This document shows, one piece after another, positions 42,795-51,646 of a stretch of DNA of 64,000 nucleotides. The notes under the pieces were generated by a model. That model was not told the DNA's origin and made no database searches. It was given only the letters and a program-made list of their open reading frames with translations. The translations under genes were made by a program, and so were the position numbers. This DNA comes from Virgibacillus siamensis. GTDB lineage: Bacteria; Bacillota; Bacilli; Bacillales; Amphibacillaceae. The DNA is taken from contig NZ_FUIH01000007.1 of assembly GCF_900162695.1 (NCBI RefSeq), positions 1,240,001-1,304,000 of the forward strand, given 5' to 3'. Numbering within the stretch: position 1 is the stretch's first letter; the number at the start of each line of letters is the position of its first letter.

Positions 42795-43023
42795 GGAGAA
42801 GCTGTTTACCAAGTGACAGATGTCACAATAGCAGAAGATAACCAAAGATTAAAATGCCGGCTTAATGCCGAACTCACCTCTGTCTGAACTAAAAAGCAAT
42901 GAATGGAACCAAATGGTTGATGTAAACTTAAAAGGTGTTTTAAATGGTATCGAAGCGGTACTTCCAGAATTTAAGAAACAAAAATCCGGTCATGTGATTA
43001 CAACTGTTCATTTCATTGTTTAG
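42795..43023 (+). pseudogene. short-chain dehydrogenase remnant
   Basis: Two pieces of a short-chain dehydrogenase/reductase remain. The first (frame from 42795) reads GEAVYQVTDVTIAEDNQRL. The second, in another frame, reads NAGLMPNSPLSELKSNEWNQ and then MVDVNLKGVLNGIEAVLPEFKK up to KSGHVITT before a stop at 43021. The NAG motif and the VNLKG segment are diagnostic. The Rossmann GxxxGxG start, about 20 residues between the pieces, and everything after the strand before the catalytic Ser are gone. The flanks 42.63-42.79 and 43.02-43.18 kb show no gene. Confidence 0.85.
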
Positions 43024-43185
43024 TCTAACTTGAATAAAACTTAGTTGATTCTAGTAGTTGAAGTCCGTTGTATGATCAATACAAGGGGCTTTTAAAAATT
43101 TTAAAGGGATTTTTAGCAATCGAGAAGAAGTCTATAGCCATTATGTGTGTAAAACTAAAGAAAACAAAAGAAGGGAGAAAAAAAT

Positions 43186-44001
43186 ATGGAAAAAAAGCAA
43201 CATTATCTGCAACTACCAAATGTTGTGTCACGTGATGAATGGCTTGTGGCTCGTAAAGAATTGCTCGTTAAAGAGAAGGAATTCACCAAGATGCGTGATG
43301 CGTTGAATGCTGAGCGCCGTCGACTTCCAATGGTAGAGATCAACAAGGACTACGTTTTCGAGGGTCCAAAAGGCAAGATAGGCTTGCTCGATTTGTTTGA
43401 CGGGCGTCCCCAACTTATCGTGCATCACTTCATGTTCGATCCTGATTGGGATGCAGGTTGTCCTGCTTGCTCGCTTGCTGCAGACAACATCGGACATCTC
43501 GCCCATCTGCATGCACGCAATACGTCGCTTGCCCTGGTATCCCGAGCTCCGTTTCCCAAGCTCCAGCAGTACAAGGAACGTATGGGGTGGAACATTCCTT
43601 GGTACTCGTCCTGCGATAGCAGCTTCAATTATGACTTTCACGCTACGCTGGACGAGTCCGTCGCTCCAATCGAATATAACTACTTGACCAAGGATGAGCT
43701 TGTTCAGAAGGGCGTCCCTGTTGATTCCGGACAGTCGATGGAAGTGCCTGGCGTGAGCACATTTCTCCGCGATGGTGAAAGAATCTTTCACACATATACC
43801 ACTTATGCCCGTGGGACTGACCAATTGCTTGGTATCTTTAACTACCTTGACTTGACAGCACTTGGCAGGCAGGAGGACTGGGAACAGCCATCCGGACGCA
43901 GCGACGGAAATGGCAAGACATGGCTTCGCCGACACGACGAATACGATCACTCATTTGCGGTGGATTCTTGTTGCAAACCAAAAGAGAGCGATTTTAATTA
44001 A
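43186..44001 (+). CDS. DUF899 thioredoxin-like protein
   Basis: This 271-residue protein of the DUF899 family has a thioredoxin-like fold and unknown substrate. It has the WLVARKELLVKEKEFTK start, RRRLPMVEINKDYVFEG, and a CPAC motif in DWDAGCPACSLAADNIGHL. The later GWNIPWYSSCDSSFNYDF and FHTYTTYARGTDQLL are typical of the family. The gene is visibly richer in G and C than its neighbours and is surrounded by remnants, which suggests transfer. AGAAGGGAGAAAAAAAT precedes the ATG. It ends near a hairpin repeat that faces the converging Usp gene. Confidence 0.88.
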   Translation: MEKKQHYLQLPNVVSRDEWLVARKELLVKEKEFTKMRDALNAERRRLPMVEINKDYVFEGPKGKIGLLDLFDGRPQLIVHHFMFDPDWDAGCPACSLAADNIGHLAHLHARNTSLALVSRAPFPKLQQYKERMGWNIPWYSSCDSSFNYDFHATLDESVAPIEYNYLTKDELVQKGVPVDSGQSMEVPGVSTFLRDGERIFHTYTTYARGTDQLLGIFNYLDLTALGRQEDWEQPSGRSDGNGKTWLRRHDEYDHSFAVDSCCKPKESDFN

Positions 44002-44081
44002 CGCCAAATTCAATGGTTGGTTTTTAAAAATCCATAAAAAACTGCTCCAGATCTGTATGTGGGCTAGTTTGTTAAACTACC

Positions 44082-44160
44082 AATTAGAAAAAGGAGCGTA
44101 TAACCGCTCCATTTTCTAATTCGGGCTTATTTAGGTAAACCATTTTTGCCCAAGCCTTTT
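44082..44160. repeat. intergenic repeat, copy 3
   Basis: AATTAGAAAA and TTTTCTAATT enclose GGAGCG...CGCTCC, the same core as copies at 3324 and 19985. On the minus strand GGCTTGGGCA (about 44146-44155) matches the GGCTGGGACA end of copy 1. It lies between two converging genes. Confidence 0.7.
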
Positions 44161-44165
44161 GTTTC

Positions 44166-44846
44166 CTATACTTTTAAATTTGGTTCTTCTTTTAAAACAC
44201 CAGTTACTTTATCATCAGTGACGTGTACTTGACAGGTCCTGCCGTCTTTATTTATAAACTTAAAGACTCCATTATTAAAGTCTGTACCAATTTCTTTATA
44301 GAATATACCTTCATATAGGTTTTTTTTCGTTCTGGTAAAACTTAGATGATATTTCTCTTCCTCCTTCTGAAGGAAAGCACGTACTCCTTTTTCATAAGAG
44401 GCGGTGTCTTCATAGCCTTTAAGTGTCCTGTCGAAGGAGACTATATGAATGTCGACAAATGTTATAACACGCTGCAGTGAACTGGCAAAAGAACCTTTTG
44501 TGATTTCTTCCCATCTGTTCTGTGGCGTTTGGCCAATTACGACTTGGGTAATATTAAGGTTGTGGACAACTTCTGCAATTGCTTTAACAGAAGTGCGCTT
44601 TTCATTATCGCGAACAATGAATTCCTCTACATCCAGTTCATCACATAATACCTTCCAGCGTTCGATATAATCGGATTTTTCCGCATCGAATTCATCGTAT
44701 GGCATTGGGTCAACGGTTAATACATATAAAGGGCAATCAAGTAAGTCCGCCAGTTTGTTGCCCCGTCTGATCAGTCTTTCGCCATTGGGGCCATAGTACA
44801 CACAAACCAAAATACTTTCGTCCATACGACCTTTTATTCTCTTCAT
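44166..44846 (-). CDS. universal stress protein-like (KdpD-type Usp domain)
   Basis: This 226-residue cytoplasmic protein begins with a UspA domain of the kind found in KdpD sensors: ILVCVYYGPNGERLIRRGNKLAD, then LYVLTVDP and ITQVVIGQTPQNRWEEITKGS with the nucleotide-binding G-2x-G-like loop modified. A separate C-terminal domain of about 70 residues (YEGIFYKEIGTDFNNGVFKF) is of unknown type. ATG 44846 is chosen, with AAGAGGTGATT before it. It is divergent from the mrp operon across 560 bases. A role in ion or osmotic stress is suggested by family and neighbour only. Confidence 0.75.
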   Translation of the reverse strand: MKRIKGRMDESILVCVYYGPNGERLIRRGNKLADLLDCPLYVLTVDPMPYDEFDAEKSDYIERWKVLCDELDVEEFIVRDNEKRTSVKAIAEVVHNLNITQVVIGQTPQNRWEEITKGSFASSLQRVITFVDIHIVSFDRTLKGYEDTASYEKGVRAFLQKEEEKYHLSFTRTKKNLYEGIFYKEIGTDFNNGVFKFINKDGRTCQVHVTDDKVTGVLKEEPNLKV

Positions 44847-45320
44847 GACGGCAATCACCTCTTACATTTCAGTGTACATTGTTAATATAGTACTTTTTCT
44901 GAACTCACTTTTATCCTAAAGCATAAGAAAACAATCCTTCTATTTTTAGGTAGTATGTGAGCAGAAGGTATCTACATTCCCATATATCATAATGCATCCA
45001 GCAGAAAAGTTCCAGTCCCATTTTATTTTCCTACGTCAATCACAGATATAAGCTTCTTCTGTTACTGGCAGTGCAGCATTACCCAGGTTTGGCAAATCAG
45101 TTATTAAAAAGCCAAAGGGGTTGCAATCTTCTCTCTTAAATTTCCTTAACTAATAATAGCGGAAAGGTCGTTTAAAGTGAAGAGCCATTCGATTTCATGC
45201 TATAATATTTATGTCTATTATATGTTCGTTTTATTAAATTGTATCCTTGTTTGAGTATTTGAATAATTACAGACTTAATACATATATGATGTTTGAAAAT
45301 AGGAAATAACTAACTGACAG

Positions 45321-45384
45321 AGGCCGTAATATAGTAGTATCGCCAATGGGGAGACAGGGGGGGCTTTTCTCATTGGATGCGGCC
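45321..45384 (+). promoter_or_regulatory. structured leader before mrpA
   Basis: CCAATGGGGAG (45343-45353) pairs with a CTTTTCTCATTGG arm (to 45376) around a G-rich loop. GGCCG (45322-45326) can pair with CGGCC (45380-45384) to close it. The mrpA ribosome site CGGAGG follows at 45396-45401. It could be a regulatory RNA; no known riboswitch class was recognised. The upstream gap 44.85-45.32 kb is AT-rich, with no gene seen. Confidence 0.45.
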
Positions 45385-45408
45385 GCAGCAGGAAACGGAG
45401 GCTAAAAT

Positions 45409-47817
45409 TTGTTAACAATGCATGCAGCAATTATTATCCCATTTATAGTTGCCGCCCTTATTCCTTTTTTAGCAAAACGTCTGAAAACATTACATATCGG
45501 CTGGTTTGTTTTGCTTGTCCCATTTGGACTTTTTCTTCTGCTTACGAGCTATATTCCGATGATAGCTAGAGGAGAAACAATTTCACAAACAATCCATTGG
45601 ATCCCCAACTATGATATTAATTTTACAACATACCTGGATGGGCTCAGTATGATTCTGGCACTCTTAATCACAGGTATTGGGACACTTGTCGTTCTCTACT
45701 CCATTTATTATTTATCCCCGGAAGAATCGTTAAAACATTTTTTTGTTTTTTTGCTTTTATTTATGGGTGCAATGCTTGGGGTTGTGCTTTCTGATAATAT
45801 CCTGGTTTTATATGTTTTTTGGGAATTGACAAGCATTTCCTCATTTCTGTTAATTGCGTTTTGGTACCATCGGAAAAAATCCAGAGAAGGTGCACAAAAG
45901 TCTTTGCTTATCACGGTTAGCGGTGGTTTTGCCATGCTTGTCGGTTTTATTATGCTATACGTGATGACAGGTACTTTCAGTGTGCAGGAGATTATCCATG
46001 AGATTCCAAAGTATACGAATCATATCCTTTTTCTCCCTGCATTGGTGTTAATTCTTATCGGAGCATTTACGAAATCGGCGCAATTCCCATTTCATATCTG
46101 GCTGCCGGATGCTATGGAAGCCCCAACGCCAGTCAGTGCTTATTTGCATTCCGCTACGATGGTAAAGGCAGGGATTTATCTGGTTGCACGTTTCACACCG
46201 GTTTTCGGAGGAGAAGCATTGTGGTTCTGGCTCGTTGGAGGGATTGGTCTTTTAACCCTTTTCTGGGGTTCATTTAATGCGGTGAAACAGACCGATCTCA
46301 AGGCTCTGCTTGCTTATTCCACGGTTAGTCAGCTAGGGATGATTATGACAATGTTTGGTATTGGGTCAGCTGCACTGTATTTCGGTTATTCAACAGAATC
46401 CGTTATTTACACACAGGCAACGTTTGCGGCGCTCTTCCATTTAGTGAATCATTCAACTTTTAAGGGGGCACTTTTCATGGTTGTCGGGATAGTCGACCAT
46501 GAGGTGGGAACCCGTGACATTCGTAGACTAGGCGGTTTGGTTACATTAATGCCGATTACCTTTACCATCTCCTTAATTGGAAGCTTCTCAATGGCGGGAC
46601 TTCCGCCATTTAATGGTTTTATAAGTAAGGAAATGTTCTTTACTTCTGTCTTACATATTGGTGAATTGAACATTTTCTCGATGGACACATGGGGAATACT
46701 GTTCCCGGTTATTGCTTGGATCGCGAGTGTGTTTACGTTTATTTATTCGATGATTATTGTTTTCAAGACATTTTTCGGGCCATATCAGTTAGGAAAGCTG
46801 GAACGCCCGGCGCATGAACCCCCTTTGGGCATGTTGATTGCACCCTCTGTTTTGGGCTTAATGGTAGTAGGTTTGTTTTTCTTCCCGAATGTACTCGGGA
46901 ATAATTTGCTTAAACCGGCGATGGCCGGGATTTTCCCAACATTCCCTGCAGATAGGCTTGATGTAGAAATTAAAGCATGGCATGGATTTAATATGGAATT
47001 ATTTATGACGTTCGGCGTTGCGGCTGTTGGAACACTTATGTACGTTGCATTACGCTATTGGAAAGGGATCTACAGGCTTGCCCCGGAAAAATGGACATTT
47101 AATGAGCTGTACAGTTTTGCACTGGATCAGTTGGAAATCAGATCCAGAGTTGTTACCGATTCTTACATGACCGGTTTTCTGCGTGACTATTTTATCTATA
47201 TCTTCTTGTTCTTTAGCGTACTCATCGGTGGAACACTAATTTATACTGGAGCCATTGATTTTGGAATATCCAGCAATGCACCGATTTCAGTCTATGAATG
47301 GATTCTTGCTGTCGTGATGGTTGTTGCAGGAATTTCCATTCTATTCGCCAAATCACGACTGACGGCCATTTTACTTAACGGGGTGCTTGGTTATTCCATT
47401 GCAGTATTTTTTGTGTTATTCCGGGATCCGGATCTGGCACTTACCCAGGTCGGGATTGAAACAGTGACGACGGTACTTTTCCTTGTCAGTTATTATTTCT
47501 TGCCGGAATGGCAAAAGGAGAATACACCAAAGCGCAAGAAAGGCCTTAACATTCTTATATCCGTATCGGTTGGTGTTGTTTTCATCCTTTTAGCGCTTGC
47601 TGTCCGGAGCGGAAAATTGTTTGAATCCATATCCGGTTATTATGAAAACGCCTATAAACTTGCCGGCGGAAAAAATATTGTCAATACAATATTAGGAGAT
47701 TTCCGTGCTTTTGATACAATGCTTGAAGTGGTAGTCCTCCTCATTGCCGGGATTGGTGTCTATTCCTTTGTCAAATCGAAATCCAAGAAAGGGGGACACA
47801 ACATTGAAGATCAATGA
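45409..47817 (+). CDS. mrpA: Na+/H+ antiporter subunit MrpA
   Basis: MrpA is the largest subunit of the Mrp antiporter, which expels Na+ in exchange for H+ and serves in salt and alkali tolerance. The 802-residue protein has an NuoL-like part (about 1-480) with many helices, including LYVFWELTSISSFLLIAFWY with the conserved Glu, FPFHIWLPDAMEAPTPVSAYLHSATMVKAG and the TDLKALLAYSTVSQLG region. The C-terminal part resembles the MrpA-specific NuoJ-like domain (DPDLALTQVGIETVTTVLFL). TTG 45409 is chosen with GGAGG 7 bases upstream. It heads a seven-gene operon with overlapping or close ends. Confidence 0.95.
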   Translation: MLTMHAAIIIPFIVAALIPFLAKRLKTLHIGWFVLLVPFGLFLLLTSYIPMIARGETISQTIHWIPNYDINFTTYLDGLSMILALLITGIGTLVVLYSIYYLSPEESLKHFFVFLLLFMGAMLGVVLSDNILVLYVFWELTSISSFLLIAFWYHRKKSREGAQKSLLITVSGGFAMLVGFIMLYVMTGTFSVQEIIHEIPKYTNHILFLPALVLILIGAFTKSAQFPFHIWLPDAMEAPTPVSAYLHSATMVKAGIYLVARFTPVFGGEALWFWLVGGIGLLTLFWGSFNAVKQTDLKALLAYSTVSQLGMIMTMFGIGSAALYFGYSTESVIYTQATFAALFHLVNHSTFKGALFMVVGIVDHEVGTRDIRRLGGLVTLMPITFTISLIGSFSMAGLPPFNGFISKEMFFTSVLHIGELNIFSMDTWGILFPVIAWIASVFTFIYSMIIVFKTFFGPYQLGKLERPAHEPPLGMLIAPSVLGLMVVGLFFFPNVLGNNLLKPAMAGIFPTFPADRLDVEIKAWHGFNMELFMTFGVAAVGTLMYVALRYWKGIYRLAPEKWTFNELYSFALDQLEIRSRVVTDSYMTGFLRDYFIYIFLFFSVLIGGTLIYTGAIDFGISSNAPISVYEWILAVVMVVAGISILFAKSRLTAILLNGVLGYSIAVFFVLFRDPDLALTQVGIETVTTVLFLVSYYFLPEWQKENTPKRKKGLNILISVSVGVVFILLALAVRSGKLFESISGYYENAYKLAGGKNIVNTILGDFRAFDTMLEVVVLLIAGIGVYSFVKSKSKKGGHNIEDQ

Positions 47818-48226
47818 TGTTATTTTGCATGCAGTAACAAAAATTGTCGTCTTTATCCTATTGACAATGGCTGTTTATTTATTTCTGTCCGGGCATCATA
47901 ACCCCGGGGGCGGTTTTATTGGAGGAATAATATTGGCGGCTGCCTTTGTGCTTCTTTTTCTTGCATTTGATATGGAAACAGTAAAATCCGGACTTCCATT
48001 TGATTTTAAAATTGTTGCGGCAATTGGTGCTTTCATTTCAGTTTGCACCGGTTTCGGTTCCCTTGTTTTCGGCGAGCCTTTTCTAAGTATGACACATGGT
48101 TATTTTGAGCTTCCTTATTTCGGGAATACAGAACTGACTACGATAACGATTTTTGAAATTGGTGTGGCACTTACCGTTGTCGGGGTTGTTGTGACAATAA
48201 TTCTTACGATTGGGGATGATGTATAA
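47804..48226 (+). CDS. mrpB: Na+/H+ antiporter subunit MrpB
   Basis: This 140-residue, four-helix subunit has the family motifs GHHNPGGGFIGGIILAA and SMTHGYFELPYFGNTELTT. TTG 47804 is chosen because GGGGGACA lies before it and the protein then starts as in other MrpB proteins; the start lies inside the end of mrpA. It resembles the orphan paralog at 2397. MrpB is needed for activity in the known heptameric complex. Confidence 0.93.
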   Translation: MKINDVILHAVTKIVVFILLTMAVYLFLSGHHNPGGGFIGGIILAAAFVLLFLAFDMETVKSGLPFDFKIVAAIGAFISVCTGFGSLVFGEPFLSMTHGYFELPYFGNTELTTITIFEIGVALTVVGVVVTIILTIGDDV

Positions 48227-48227
48227 A

Positions 48228-48566
48228 ATGGAAACATTAATAATCGTCCTTGCAGGTGTACTGGTTTCAGTGGCTACCTATTTGCTACTTTCCAAGAGTG
48301 TGATTAGGGTTATTTTGGGAACTGCAATTCTTTCACATGCTGCACACCTTTTAATTATCACGATGGGCGGATTGAAAACAGGAGGAGTGCCTCTTTTGGG
48401 TGAAAAAGACTCCTCTTATACCGATGCCCTTCCGCAGGCACTGATCTTAACATCAATTGTCATCAGCTTTGCAGTCACTGCCATCATGCTTGTTCTTGGA
48501 TACAGGGCCTATCAGAAGCTTGGAACGGATAATCTTCTGGAGATGCGAGGTTTTGATGATGAATAA
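48228..48566 (+). CDS. mrpC: Na+/H+ antiporter subunit MrpC
   Basis: MrpC is a small NuoK-like membrane subunit. The 112-residue protein has three helices, the conserved Gly-Thr-Ala-Ile-Leu-Ser-His-Ala-Ala-His stretch after the first loop, and DALPQALILTSIVISFAVTA in the third helix, the family signature. ATG 48228 begins one base after the mrpB stop, with weak GGGGATGAT upstream, so reinitiation is likely. Confidence 0.93.
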   Translation: METLIIVLAGVLVSVATYLLLSKSVIRVILGTAILSHAAHLLIITMGGLKTGGVPLLGEKDSSYTDALPQALILTSIVISFAVTAIMLVLGYRAYQKLGTDNLLEMRGFDDE

Positions 48567-50037
48567 CATTCTTGTGCTGCCAATGGCCATTCCTGTTCTG
48601 ACAGGCATCGTACTTATTTTTCTCCGTTCTTATATTGGTGTTCAGCGATGGATAAGCTTCAGTGTAATGGCGACGAATGCATTCCTGAGCCTATTTATTC
48701 TAAATCTAATTCAATCAGAGGGAATACTTCGGCTTGATTTTGGCGGGTGGGAACCGCCGTTTGGTATTCTGTTTGTTGCGGATTCATTTTCTATGCTGCT
48801 TGTACTTACAACAAGTATTGTCACGGCAGTTTGTCTCATATATGCCTTTTCCTCTATCGGTAAAAAGAGGGAAAAGATGTTTTTTTATCCGTTTGTAAAT
48901 TTCCTTGTAGCAGGTGTGAACGGTTCTTTTTTAACCGGGGATATATTCAATCTGTACGTTAATTTTGAGATTATGCTGCTCGCTTCTTATATACTTATTG
49001 CGCTCGGAGATAGGAAGCTGCAATTTCGGGAATCAATCAAATATGTGGCCATGAATGTCGTTTCATCATTCTTTTTCCTGATTGGAATTGCTTACCTTTA
49101 TGGAATGGTTGGAACATTGAATATGGCACATATATCACAGCGGGTAGCGGAATCTGGCCAGACTCCATTATTAACGGTTATTGGCGTTGTGTTTCTGGTA
49201 GTATTCAGTTTGAAGGCCGGACTTTTTCTATATTATTGGCTACCCGGATCTTACAGTGCACCTCCAACAGCAGTTGCTGCATTGTTTGGGGCACTTATGA
49301 CAAAAGTCGGGATCTATGCGATGTTCCGTATGTTCACACTTGTTTTTTACCATGAACCTCAAATCACGCATAATATGATAGGGATTTTAGCTGCACTAAC
49401 TCTAATTGGCGGGAGCATTGGAGCTATCGCGTATAGGGATATCCGCCTCATTGTTTCTTATAATGTCTTGATTGCTGTTGGGTTTATTATGGCGGGACTT
49501 GCCGTTGGGTCACCCGAAGCAATTGAGGGATCCATCTATTATTTGGTGCATGATATGGTTGTGAAAGCATTGCTGTTTCTTGTGGCCGGTACCATGACAG
49601 TACTAGCTGGTACAACCAGAATTGATTATATGAGCGGGATGATCCGAAATTACCCGCTGCTTGGCTGGATATTTTTCATAGTTATGTTGTCGCTGGCGGG
49701 TATACCTCCGTTTAGCGGGTTTATCGGAAAAGTTCTGGTAGGTCAGGGTGCAGTGGAGACAGGGGCATTTATCCTTTTAGCACTTGCTTTCTTGTCCAGT
49801 ATCTTTGTATTGTATTCACTGCTAAGGGTCTTCCTGAACTGTTTTTGGGGAGAGACAATTATTGGTGTGGAAGATGAAATTCCAATGAAAAAAGGCTGGA
49901 TTATGCCATGTGTGCTGCTAACAATCTGTACGGTTGGTTTAGGACTGGGGGCAGAACCGCTCGCTGTCTATGTTGAAGATGCGGCAAATACACTATTAAA
50001 TCCAGAAGTTTATATTGATGCAGTGATGAATAAATAA
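48559..50037 (+). CDS. mrpD: Na+/H+ antiporter subunit MrpD
   Basis: MrpD is an NuoM/NuoN-like ion-translocating subunit. The 492-residue protein has about 14 helices with YVNFEIMLLASYILIALG holding the conserved Glu, the lysine region LFLYYWLPGSYSAPPTAVAALFG, and the SLAGIPPFSGFIGK loop. The ATG at 48559 overlaps mrpC by 8 bases; ATG 48556 is equally possible. GCGAGG is the ribosome site. It continues the operon. Confidence 0.94.
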   Translation: MNNILVLPMAIPVLTGIVLIFLRSYIGVQRWISFSVMATNAFLSLFILNLIQSEGILRLDFGGWEPPFGILFVADSFSMLLVLTTSIVTAVCLIYAFSSIGKKREKMFFYPFVNFLVAGVNGSFLTGDIFNLYVNFEIMLLASYILIALGDRKLQFRESIKYVAMNVVSSFFFLIGIAYLYGMVGTLNMAHISQRVAESGQTPLLTVIGVVFLVVFSLKAGLFLYYWLPGSYSAPPTAVAALFGALMTKVGIYAMFRMFTLVFYHEPQITHNMIGILAALTLIGGSIGAIAYRDIRLIVSYNVLIAVGFIMAGLAVGSPEAIEGSIYYLVHDMVVKALLFLVAGTMTVLAGTTRIDYMSGMIRNYPLLGWIFFIVMLSLAGIPPFSGFIGKVLVGQGAVETGAFILLALAFLSSIFVLYSLLRVFLNCFWGETIIGVEDEIPMKKGWIMPCVLLTICTVGLGLGAEPLAVYVEDAANTLLNPEVYIDAVMNK

Positions 50038-50071
50038 TCGCAAGGTGCTATGACGAAAGGGGTGAATGCAG

Positions 50072-50554
50072 ATGCCTGCCCAGTTTTTACTGAATTTAAG
50101 TATTGCATTTCTATGGATGATGTTTAAAGATGAAGCGGATTTAAAATTTACAACCTTTGTTACCGGCTACCTTATTGGGATTGCCATTATGTTTGTTATG
50201 CATCGGTTTTTCGGGGAAAGGTTTTATTTACAGCGATTCTTTGCGGTTGTGAAACTTGTTTTTATATTTACATCGGAGCTCCTGCAGTCCAGTATACACA
50301 CCTTAAAACATATCCTGCGCCCGAAAATTAAGATTAAACCAGGTATTTTCAAATATGAAACAGAGCTTAGGGGTGAATGGGAGGTACCTGTTCTGGGTCT
50401 GCTTTTGACACTGACCCCTGGTTCTGTTGTGATGGAAGTGACACCAGAAGGAGATGCTTTTTATATTCATGCAATGGATGTGGAAGAATCAAAGGAAATG
50501 CTGTTGAAGTCTCTTTCCAAATTTGAAAAAGCCATTATGGAGGTGACCCGGTAA
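50072..50554 (+). CDS. mrpE: Na+/H+ antiporter subunit MrpE
   Basis: This 160-residue subunit has an N-terminal pair of helices and a cytoplasmic domain. Family features are FVTGYLIGIAIMFVMHRFF, LLTLTPGSVVMEVTPEGDAFYIHAMDV and the long basic loop after the second helix. ATG 50072 is chosen since AAAGGGG lies 9 bases upstream; ATG 50066 is too near. Its stop overlaps the mrpF start. Confidence 0.92.
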   Translation: MPAQFLLNLSIAFLWMMFKDEADLKFTTFVTGYLIGIAIMFVMHRFFGERFYLQRFFAVVKLVFIFTSELLQSSIHTLKHILRPKIKIKPGIFKYETELRGEWEVPVLGLLLTLTPGSVVMEVTPEGDAFYIHAMDVEESKEMLLKSLSKFEKAIMEVTR

Positions 50555-50838
50555 TGACAGAAATCATGCTTATTACAGCATTGGTTTTATTTGGAGTGGC
50601 AGGTGCGCTTACACTTGTTCGTATTGTCATCGGTCCGAGTCTCCCTGATCGGATCATTGCCTTGGACATGATCGGAGTTATCCTCGTATCTGTGGTTGCT
50701 GTAATTTCTGTTTTACTGAATACAAAAGCCTTTCTTGAAGTTATCTTAATTCTGGCCATATTGGCTTTCATCAGTACTATCGCTTTCTCAAGGTACATGG
50801 AAAGGGGTGTTGTCATTGAACGTAATCGACATAAGTGA
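50554..50838 (+). CDS. mrpF: Na+/H+ antiporter subunit MrpF
   Basis: This 94-residue, three-helix subunit has RIVIGPSLPDRIIALDMIG with the conserved Asp residues after the first helix, the MrpF signature. The ATG at 50554 shares a base with the mrpE stop, and GGAGGTGAC is the ribosome site inside mrpE. It overlaps mrpG by 23 bases. Confidence 0.93.
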   Translation: MTEIMLITALVLFGVAGALTLVRIVIGPSLPDRIIALDMIGVILVSVVAVISVLLNTKAFLEVILILAILAFISTIAFSRYMERGVVIERNRHK

Positions 50839-51199
50839 ATTTATCGCGGCGCTTCTAATCTTGATTGGCAGTATCATGGCAGTCATAAGCGCCATTGGGA
50901 TTATCCGTTTTCCGGATGTCTATACCCGCTCCCATGCAGCTACAAAAAGCTCGACACTGTCTATTTTGTTAACATTATTAGGTGCGTTTCTGTTTTTCTG
51001 GTGGGGACAATCCTTTTTTAGTGTTCGAATTCTCCTGGGAATTTTATTTGTATTTTTAACTGCCCCTGTCTCAGGCCATCTTATTTCAAGGGCCGCATAT
51101 CGCCGAAAAGTTAAAATGGCTGACACAACCGTGGAAGATGAATTATACGATGTATTGCAAAAAAATGAGGCGAATGAGAGTGATCAGCGGTCGGAGTAG
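50816..51199 (+). CDS. mrpG: Na+/H+ antiporter subunit MrpG
   Basis: This 127-residue, three-helix subunit has the signature GIIRFPDVYTRSHAATKSSTL and a third helix ending LTAPVSGHLISRAAYR, then an acidic tail. TTG 50816 is selected with AAAGGGG 8 bases upstream and lies within mrpF. It ends the operon. No clear terminator was found after it. Confidence 0.93.
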   Translation: MNVIDISEFIAALLILIGSIMAVISAIGIIRFPDVYTRSHAATKSSTLSILLTLLGAFLFFWWGQSFFSVRILLGILFVFLTAPVSGHLISRAAYRRKVKMADTTVEDELYDVLQKNEANESDQRSE

Positions 51200-51388
51200 G
51201 GTGACTAAACTGATAATTGGCGCTTCACCGCTTTTGAAATATAATGAAATGTTTTAGTTCCAGATTTTTTTGACGTCTTTTTGAGTGCAAGTTCCAATTT
51301 GGTGAATCAATTTGTTATAATTGAGTAGCAATATAATAGGTTTTCTCAAGGGTGGTCGGCACACTCCCGATGAAAGGGGTATGGCCAT

Positions 51389-51521
51389 ATGACAGTATTT
51401 GAAACATTAATTGATGCTATATCCTGTAGCACGTTTCACGTTAGTTGTAGTGATCCTGTCATTTCAAGAGTATTGCAATGGCAGGTTCCCTGTAAGGGGA
51501 TCAGCAAAAGAATGGGAATAA
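51389..51521 (+). pseudogene. holin-like type I toxin (TxpA/BsrG type), frameshifted
   Basis: After AAAGGGG and a spacer, ATG 51389 opens MTVFETL as in the holin-like toxin peptides of type I toxin-antitoxin loci. The frame then goes off into a non-hydrophobic tail. If one T of the TT at 51411-51412 is removed, the peptide becomes MTVFETLMMLYPVARFTL followed by VVVVILSFQEYC and stops at 51521. That restores the single membrane helix of the family. A strong hairpin follows, as in such loci. Either the gene is dead or the sequence has an error. An antisense antitoxin RNA is expected but was not proven. Confidence 0.65.
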
Positions 51522-51559
51522 TCCACCTGATCCACTAACTCAAGGGTGGATTATTTTTT
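51517..51559 (+). terminator. terminator of the toxin-like locus
   Basis: AATAATCCACC pairs with GGTGGATTATT around a 17-base loop, followed by four more T residues. Confidence 0.85.
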
Positions 51560-51646
51560 ATACCATTCTTCCCGCTTATCCTGGATGCGTTCTTTTTCTT
51601 CTTGTATTAATTGTGCCGGTAATTTTAATGGTATAATGTCAGCCAT
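51551..51646 (-). CDS. hypothetical 31-residue protein
   Basis: The frame reads MADIIPLKLPAQLIQEEK followed by ERIQDKREEWYKK: a short apolar start, then a strongly charged helix. AGAAGAG lies 8 bases before the ATG. Its stop falls in the terminator of the toxin-like locus. I do not recognise a family. It could be a real small gene or the start of a lost one. Confidence 0.35.
   Translation of the reverse strand: MADIIPLKLPAQLIQEEKERIQDKREEWYKK

Noticed and set aside
43228..43950. 240-codon frame antisense to the DUF899 gene
   Set aside because: The sense frame has a good ribosome site and clear family motifs; the reverse frame is a by-product of its higher GC.
45409..50037. Respiratory complex I genes
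   Set aside because: NuoL/NuoM-like sequences are MrpA and MrpD: the operon has the MrpB, C, E, F and G subunits and no quinone-module genes.
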